A stretch of 9,784 nt of DNA from Clostridia bacterium (GTDB lineage Bacteria; Bacillota; Clostridia; Oscillospirales; Butyricicoccaceae): NCBI GenBank assembly GCA_017552495.1, contig JAFZPW010000173.1:1-9784 (forward strand). Reading direction: 5' to 3'. Positions 6,360 to 9,784 of the stretch are shown here, piece by piece. The position numbers and the translations under genes were made by a program. The notes beneath the pieces were generated by a model, which saw only the letters and a list, made by a program, of their open reading frames with translations, did not search any database and was not told where the DNA came from. Positions within the stretch are counted from its first letter, which is position 1; the number at the start of each line of letters is the position of its first letter.

Positions 6360-6761
6360 ATGGAAGGTTGTATTTTTTGCAAGATTGCTTCGGGTGAAGT
6401 ACAAGGATTGCGCGTTTTCGAGGATGAACAGACTCTCGCGTTTATGGATATTGCCAAAGATGTCGACGGACATATTTTGGTTATTCCGAAGAAGCATGTT
6501 AAGAGCATCCTGGATTGCGATTCCGAAACATTATTTGCTGTTGCTCATACAATGAAAACAGTTTCGAATCATCTTACAGAAAACTGTGGGTATGAGGGCG
6601 TGAATCTGCTCAACGCCAGCGGCGAGCGTGCAGGACAGTCGGTACAGCATCTTCATATTCATATCATTCCGAGAAAACGCGGCGACGGAATTGACGCTTG
6701 GCCGAAATTCAATGGAGCAAAAGAAGACCTCAAAGAGATCTACGCGCGTGTGAAACTGTGA
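6360..6761 (+). CDS. HIT-family (histidine triad) nucleotide-binding protein, Hint-like
   Basis: This 133-residue protein of the Hint branch of the HIT superfamily is likely a cytoplasmic nucleotide hydrolase or phosphoramidase. The N-terminus has C-I-F-C (Cys4, Cys7), which with His46 and a triad histidine often makes a zinc site in bacterial Hint proteins. D-G-H-I-L-V-I-P-K-K-H is at 36-46, and S-G-E-R-A-G-Q-S-V ends at residue 95, just before the catalytic triad H-L-H-I-H-I-I-P at 97-104. The length is normal for the family. ATG 6360 was chosen for the AAAAGGAG at 6344-6351; an earlier in-frame start at 6336 would lie upstream of this RBS. GC is lower than in flanking chromosomal genes, and the gene lies between rlmD-tail repeats, suggesting that it came with the preceding tail as a unit. 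The true substrate cannot be read from sequence. Confidence 0.88.
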   Translation: MEGCIFCKIASGEVQGLRVFEDEQTLAFMDIAKDVDGHILVIPKKHVKSILDCDSETLFAVAHTMKTVSNHLTENCGYEGVNLLNASGERAGQSVQHLHIHIIPRKRGDGIDAWPKFNGAKEDLKEIYARVKL

Positions 6762-6786
6762 CGGATTTTACCTTGTCGATCTGTTT
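6759..6786 (+). repeat. Cassette right-end repeat, copy B
   Basis: Counterpart of 6189-6216, beginning at the HIT gene stop codon and containing TGTCGATCTGTTT. It shares 19 of 28 positions with copy A without gaps; the similarity fades toward the 6803 junction. The inverted repeat of copy A is absent here. Confidence 0.42.
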
Positions 6787-6802
6787 GCTTCCTTTAATTC
6801 CC

Positions 6803-6919
6803 GTGGAAACCGTTTGCCTGCTGCGACACGATCCACGTCGTCATCACGGAGCGCTGAGCACCCTTACTCTACGATGCGTGGGTGGTTTTGGAAGCCCGCG
6901 TATGGTAGACTTGCCGTAA
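6803..6919 (+). pseudogene. Probable displaced original 3' end of rlmD
   Basis: GTG 6803 opens a frame VETVCLLRHDPRRHHGAL... that stays open to TAA 6917-6919 and has no start of its own. VETVCLL is the expected end of an RlmD/RumA protein, and its codons align with copy 1 (GTGGA-AC-GT-TGC) at 12 of the first 15 bases. Unlike the other two tails it is not followed by KKDFISVPY, and the sequence after it is GC-richer, like the resident chromosome. The most economical reading is that this is the native rlmD terminus pushed about 1.5 kb downstream by the two insertions. The native protein may have ended anywhere up to the TAA, which abuts the RBS of the next gene. The match is short, so chance or a third, older tail remains possible. 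Confidence 0.5.
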
Positions 6920-6932
6920 GGAGGCGAACGCT

Positions 6933-7517
6933 ATGAATCAATATGTGACCGGAGCCGTGATCCGCAGACTGCGGGAAAGAAAAAAGATGACGCAGGAGGA
7001 GCTGGCGGAGAAACTTTACGTCAGCGGGAAAGCCGTGAGCAAATGGGAGACCGGCCGGGGCTATCCCGACATCACCCTGCTGGAGCCGCTGGCGCGGGCG
7101 CTGGGGCTCTCGGTGACCGAACTTTTGTCTGGCGAGGACATTCGGAATCAAAACCCCGCCGCCGATATGCGAAAGGGGAAGTTTTCCGTCTGCCCCGTTT
7201 GCGGCAATGTGATCCATTCGGTGGGCGAGGCTGTGGTGAGTTGCTGCGGCATTACCCTGCCGCCCCTTGAGCCGGAGGAAGCCGACGAGGATCATCCGCT
7301 CCGCGTGGAGCGGGTGGAGGACGAATACTACGTTTCTCTTTCCCACCCCATGACAAAGGAGCATTTCATCTCCTTTTTGGCGGCGGTGTCCGACCAGGAA
7401 CTGCGCTTTGTCAAGCTGTATCCCGAAGGGGGCGCCGAGGCCCGGTTCCCCATTCGCTGCACCAGGGCGCTTTACGCTTATTGCAACCGGCACGGGCTGT
7501 TCCGCCTGCGCCTGTAA
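6933..7517 (+). CDS. XRE-family HTH regulator fused to a desulfoferrodoxin-like (superoxide reductase) domain
   Basis: This 194-residue, two-part protein starts with a lambda-repressor/XRE helix-turn-helix (about 5-65: M-T-Q-E-E-L-A, S-G-K-A-V-S-K-W-E-T-G-R). Residues 84-194 look like a complete desulfoferrodoxin. C-P-V-C-G (Cys87, Cys90) and C-C-G (Cys104, Cys105) match the desulforedoxin-type FeCys4 centre. His121, H-P-M-x-x-x-H (His138, His144) and C-N-R-H-G (Cys184, His187) match the five ligands of the superoxide-reductase iron site. Superoxide reductase reduces superoxide to peroxide in anaerobes. Here the fusion suggests a redox-sensing transcription factor or a DNA-tethered detoxifier, which is inference. 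AAGGAGG at 6918-6924 precedes ATG 6933 by 8 nt. An acetyltransferase gene follows after 47 nt. Confidence 0.85.
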   Translation: MNQYVTGAVIRRLRERKKMTQEELAEKLYVSGKAVSKWETGRGYPDITLLEPLARALGLSVTELLSGEDIRNQNPAADMRKGKFSVCPVCGNVIHSVGEAVVSCCGITLPPLEPEEADEDHPLRVERVEDEYYVSLSHPMTKEHFISFLAAVSDQELRFVKLYPEGGAEARFPIRCTRALYAYCNRHGLFRLRL

Positions 7518-7564
7518 CCGGCGGCTTTGCCCGCCGTTTCATTCTTATTCCGGAGGGATTGTTT

Positions 7565-8212
7565 ATGCTGCGGATCCATGTAAGAAACGAGCGGCCGGAA
7601 GACCGCCGCGCCGTGGAAGAACTGACGAAAAAGGCTTTTTGGAATGTGAACGTCCCGGGATGCGACGAGCATTATCTCGTTCACGTCCTGCGGGAGCACG
7701 CGGACTTTGTTCCCGCGCTGGATCTTGTGGCGGAAGCGGACGGGCGACTCATCGGGAATCTTATGGCGGCAAAGGGCCGTCTGCTGGACGAAGCGGGCGA
7801 GAGCCGGGAAGTTTTGTCCTTCGGCCCGCTGTCCGTTCATCCCGCCTATCAGCGGCGCGGCGTGGGAAAGCGGCTTTTGGCTGAGGGCTTCCGGCGGGCC
7901 GAGGCGCTGGGCTTTGACGCCATTGTGATCTTCGGCAATCCCGACAATTATACAGCGCGGGGCTTTGAAAGCTGTCTGAAGCACCGGATCTATGTCGGCG
8001 ATCATATCTATCCCGCCGCGATGCTGGTAAAGGAACTCAAACCCGGCGCGCTCCGGGACGGCGTGGAACGGCAATATGTGGAAAGCGCCGCCTATCACTA
8101 TCTTCCCGCGGACGCCGAGGCCTTTGACCGGGATTTCGAGCCCATGGAAAAGGGTTGGGCGCCGACACAGGAGATGTTTTATATTCTGCGTCATTCCACG
8201 CTGCGGGAATGA
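7565..8212 (+). CDS. GNAT-family N-acetyltransferase
   Basis: This 215-residue member of the Gcn5-related acetyltransferases uses acetyl-CoA to acetylate an amine. Acetyl-CoA-binding motif A is clear as LSVHPAYQRRGVGKRLL at residues 89-105 (Q/R-x-x-G-x-G/A type), preceded by V-L-S-F-G-P and followed by A-I-V-I-F-G-N-P (119-126) and Y-T-A-R-G-F (129-134), the usual end of the core fold. About 60 further residues form a C-terminal extension with no recognised motif. It resembles YhbS-type acetyltransferases in the order of these blocks. Start ATG 7565 has CGGAGGG at 7551-7557. A frame open from 7481 overlaps the upstream gene and was not used. The acceptor substrate is unknown. Neighbouring genes encode a redox-type regulator and a second GNAT protein, so a small stress-response operon is possible. 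Confidence 0.85.
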   Translation: MLRIHVRNERPEDRRAVEELTKKAFWNVNVPGCDEHYLVHVLREHADFVPALDLVAEADGRLIGNLMAAKGRLLDEAGESREVLSFGPLSVHPAYQRRGVGKRLLAEGFRRAEALGFDAIVIFGNPDNYTARGFESCLKHRIYVGDHIYPAAMLVKELKPGALRDGVERQYVESAAYHYLPADAEAFDRDFEPMEKGWAPTQEMFYILRHSTLRE

Positions 8213-8247
8213 CAAAATCAGCCGTTTGCGCCTCAGGAGGATGAATC

Positions 8248-9021
8248 ATGGCTTCTCACAAAGAATATCTGACCTTTGTGCTCGATCAGCTTTCTCTGGC
8301 GGAAGACGTTTCCTTCCGCCCGATGATGGGAGAATACGTCTTTTACTGCCGGGGCAAGGTGGTGGGCGGCATTTATGACGACCGTCTGCTGGTCAAGCGA
8401 ACGGATGCGTCCCTGCGTCTGCTCCCCGGCGCGCCGTCGGCCCTTCCTTATCCTGGCGGGAGAGAAATGCTGGTCGTGGGAGACCCGGAAAACCGGGAGC
8501 TGCTGGCCGGGCTGTTCGCGGCCATTGCCGGCGAGCTGCCCCCGCCGAAAGAAAAAAAGCGGAAACCGCCCGAGAAAATCACCGTGAAAAAAGTAGAGCA
8601 GGGGACGCCCCTTGCCGCCGCCCTGCTGGACTATATCCGGGATTTTTCCTGGGACGAGGTCAAGGAACATCTGCTGGAAAAGGTGGGCAACTGGGAATTC
8701 ACCGGCTGGGAGACCATGCTGGCCGCCATGGACGGCGACCGGATCGTGGGAATGTGCGCCCTTTTGAAAACCGACTATTATCCTCTGCCGGAAATCTATC
8801 CCTGGGTGTTCTGCCTGTTTGTGTCGGAGCCCTTCCGCGGGAAGCGTCTGAGCGCCCGGCTGATCGACGCCGCCAACGACTACGCCAAGACGCTGGGCTT
8901 TGCGCGAACCTATATCCCTTCGATCCACACGGGCCTTTATGAAAAATACGGTTACGCTTATCTGCGGGACATCGTCAACTACGGCGGCGAAACCGACCGC
9001 CTGTACGTCAAGGAACTCTAA
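8248..9021 (+). CDS. TfoX N-terminal domain fused to a GNAT acetyltransferase domain
   Basis: This 257-residue protein contains two domains. Residues about 8-97 fit the TfoX N-terminal domain (R-P-M-M-G-E-Y-V-F-Y-C at 24-34, G-G-I-Y-D-D-R-L-L-V-K at 40-50, then a segment with P-Y-P-G-G-R-E-M). A charged Pro/Lys linker spans 98-112. Residues 113-257 form a GNAT domain with motif A V-F-C-L-F-V-S-E-P-F-R-G-K-R-L-S at 187-202 and Y-E-K-Y-G-Y at 231-236, the typical end of the core. TfoX domains are best known from competence regulators, but isolated ones are widespread with unknown roles. ATG 8248 lies 7 nt after AGGAGG (8235-8240); the ATG at 8241 touches the RBS and is in a different frame. A perfect terminator hairpin begins just after the stop, ending this transcription unit. 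Confidence 0.83.
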   Translation: MASHKEYLTFVLDQLSLAEDVSFRPMMGEYVFYCRGKVVGGIYDDRLLVKRTDASLRLLPGAPSALPYPGGREMLVVGDPENRELLAGLFAAIAGELPPPKEKKRKPPEKITVKKVEQGTPLAAALLDYIRDFSWDEVKEHLLEKVGNWEFTGWETMLAAMDGDRIVGMCALLKTDYYPLPEIYPWVFCLFVSEPFRGKRLSARLIDAANDYAKTLGFARTYIPSIHTGLYEKYGYAYLRDIVNYGGETDRLYVKEL

Positions 9022-9025
9022 AACT

Positions 9026-9074
9026 ACAGCAAACGCCCCCAGCCATACGGCTGGGGGCGTTTGCTGTCTTTTTC
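9026..9074. terminator. Bidirectional intrinsic terminator between convergent genes
   Basis: ACAGCAAACGCCCCCAGCC (9026-9044) pairs perfectly with 9049-9067 over 19 bp around the 4-nt loop ATAC. On the plus strand it is followed by CTTTTTC (9068-9074), and on the minus strand by AGTTTTA. It lies between the stops of the TfoX-GNAT gene (9021) and the tryptophanase gene (9075), so it can serve both. Confidence 0.92.
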
Positions 9075-9784
9075 TCAGTCCTGGTTGGGATAGGGCTCCA
9101 AAAAGGCGTGGAAATGGCGCATGGGCAGGGTGCGTCCCTGGACGATGCGCACGTTGGGGATGGACTCCCGGTCCTCATACAGCGCCTTAACGGCGGCGAT
9201 GACATAGTCCATATGCTCCTGACTGAGCTGGCTGCGGTTGACGGCGAAGCGCACCACGTTGCACAGCTCCTCCTGCTGCTCGGGGGTCTTGAGGTCGTAT
9301 TCCATGGAATAGTCGCCCAGCTCCGCGGTGCGGATGCCGTAGCGGCGGATCAGCTCGATGGAGAAGCCCTGGCCGGCAAAGGTCTCGTGGCCCCGCTTGC
9401 CGTCGAAGAACTGGGTCATATCGATGTAAACACCGTGACCGCCGGCGGGCAGAATCACGCCCTTGACCCCGGCCTTATAAAAGCCCTGCGCCAGATATTC
9501 GCACTGCTGCACCCGGGCCTCCTGATAGTGGAAGTTGCACTCCTCATACAGTCCGGCGGCCAGCGCCATGATGTCGCGGCCGGACATGCCGCCGTAAGAA
9601 TCGTTGCCGTAACTGGAGATCTGCTTCACCTTCAGCAGAACGCCCACGTCGGTCTTGACGGTGCCGTCGGCGTTGAAATCGGAGAACTTGCGCCAGAACC
9701 GGCCTTTGTCCCGGAAGGCCAGCATACCGCCCATGTTGGCGTGGCCGTTTTTCTTGGCGGACATGGTGAAGCCGTCGCAATAAG
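9075..9784 (-). CDS. tnaA: Tryptophanase (beta-eliminating lyase), C-terminal part
   Basis: A minus-strand gene runs off the right edge; the visible 235 residues end at TGA (complement of 9075-9077). Tryptophanase is a cytoplasmic PLP enzyme that splits tryptophan to indole, pyruvate and ammonia. Y-C-D-G-F-T-M-S-A-K-K at the edge contains the PLP-binding lysine (second of the KK pair) and matches E. coli TnaA F-T-M-S-A-K-K. S-Y-G-G-M-S-G-R-D, P-A-G-G-H-G-V-Y-I-D and R-H-F near the end also match the family. Two points favour tryptophanase over tyrosine phenol-lyase. The R-H-F histidine (codon 9114-9116) aligns with His463 of TnaA, where tyrosine phenol-lyase has Phe. A-E-L-G also occupies the M-E-R-G position of tyrosine phenol-lyase, so its specificity arginine is missing. 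A stretch after the PLP site (R-D-K-G-R-F-W-R-K-F-S-D-F-N) is longer than in E. coli, so substrate range may differ. Confidence 0.78.
   Translation of the reverse strand, partial: YCDGFTMSAKKNGHANMGGMLAFRDKGRFWRKFSDFNADGTVKTDVGVLLKVKQISSYGNDSYGGMSGRDIMALAAGLYEECNFHYQEARVQQCEYLAQGFYKAGVKGVILPAGGHGVYIDMTQFFDGKRGHETFAGQGFSIELIRRYGIRTAELGDYSMEYDLKTPEQQEELCNVVRFAVNRSQLSQEHMDYVIAAVKALYEDRESIPNVRIVQGRTLPMRHFHAFLEPYPNQD

Larger units (their letters stand above)
6233..6803 (+). mobile_element. Candidate gene cassette 2 (HIT protein) in tandem with cassette 1
   Basis: This unit repeats the layout of the first one: rlmD-type tail and stop (6327), 32 nt with an RBS, one gene (6360-6761), and a 42-nt right end containing TGTCGATCTGTTT, finishing at a third VETVC-encoding sequence at 6803. 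GC is low (26 of 60 in 6361-6420). The shared left-end tail and similar right end argue that both units are the same kind of element. No integrase is encoded. Boundaries are approximate, and the third junction is more diverged than the first two. Confidence 0.45.

Noticed and set aside
6188..6397. Small plus-strand gene of 69 codons between the methyltransferase and HIT genes
   Set aside because: It runs in a different frame from the homologous VETVCCL tail, overlaps the HIT gene, and has no RBS.
6762..6932. Small RNA or riboswitch in the 171-nt gap before the HTH/superoxide-reductase gene
   Set aside because: No convincing stem, terminator or promoter was found. The gap is largely accounted for by the cassette right end and the displaced rlmD terminus.
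8241..8247. ATG at 8241 as start of the TfoX-GNAT gene
   Set aside because: It directly abuts AGGAGG and is out of frame with the domain-encoding frame; ATG 8248 fits both spacing and frame.

Overview
The window looks like a chromosomal segment from a GC-rich Clostridia-type Firmicute, probably a gut Oscillospirales/Ruminococcaceae relative. This is an inference from strong AGGAGG-type ribosome binding sites, tightly packed short-spaced genes, and the gene set (MurQ with a BadF-type kinase, a DUF3298-type lipoprotein, an HTH-superoxide-reductase fusion, tryptophanase). No rRNA, tRNA, CRISPR array or complete insertion sequence was seen.

Layout. Positions 1-5383 form a probable same-strand operon. 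It holds the C-terminal end of an MscS-family channel, a uridine-kinase/PRK-family kinase, murQ, a BadF/BadG-family amino-sugar kinase overlapping murQ by ATGA, a secreted lipoprotein with a proline-rich linker, and rlmD overlapping the lipoprotein gene by TAATG. MurQ and the kinase together fit salvage of peptidoglycan amino sugars: MurNAc to MurNAc-6-P to GlcNAc-6-P plus lactate. From about 5283 to 6803 base composition falls clearly (sample lines 42-43% GC, against 70% in a sample of the kinase gene). This block holds two single-gene units, a SAM-dependent methyltransferase and a HIT-family protein. From 6933 GC-rich genes resume: an HTH/superoxide-reductase fusion, a GNAT acetyltransferase and a TfoX-GNAT fusion. 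A perfect 19-bp hairpin then separates them from a convergent, truncated tryptophanase gene on the minus strand.

Main discovery. The sequence encoding the RlmD C-terminal motif VETVC(C/L)L occurs three times: in frame at the end of rlmD (5282), again at 6232 without any upstream rlmD, and again at 6803. The first two copies share 29 identical bases and go on to encode the same kind of tail (KKD-F/Y-ISVPY). The third continues into different, GC-richer sequence and looks like the original end of rlmD. The low-GC genes sit one each between consecutive copies, and their right ends are also similar (TGA, then TGTYGATYTGTTT, then the next copy at 41-42 nt). This is what two successive insertions of compact, integrase-less gene cassettes into the 3' end of rlmD would leave, with each cassette carrying a replacement C-terminus for RlmD. 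I regard this as a candidate cassette-capture site. The repeats are seen directly; the mechanism is inferred.
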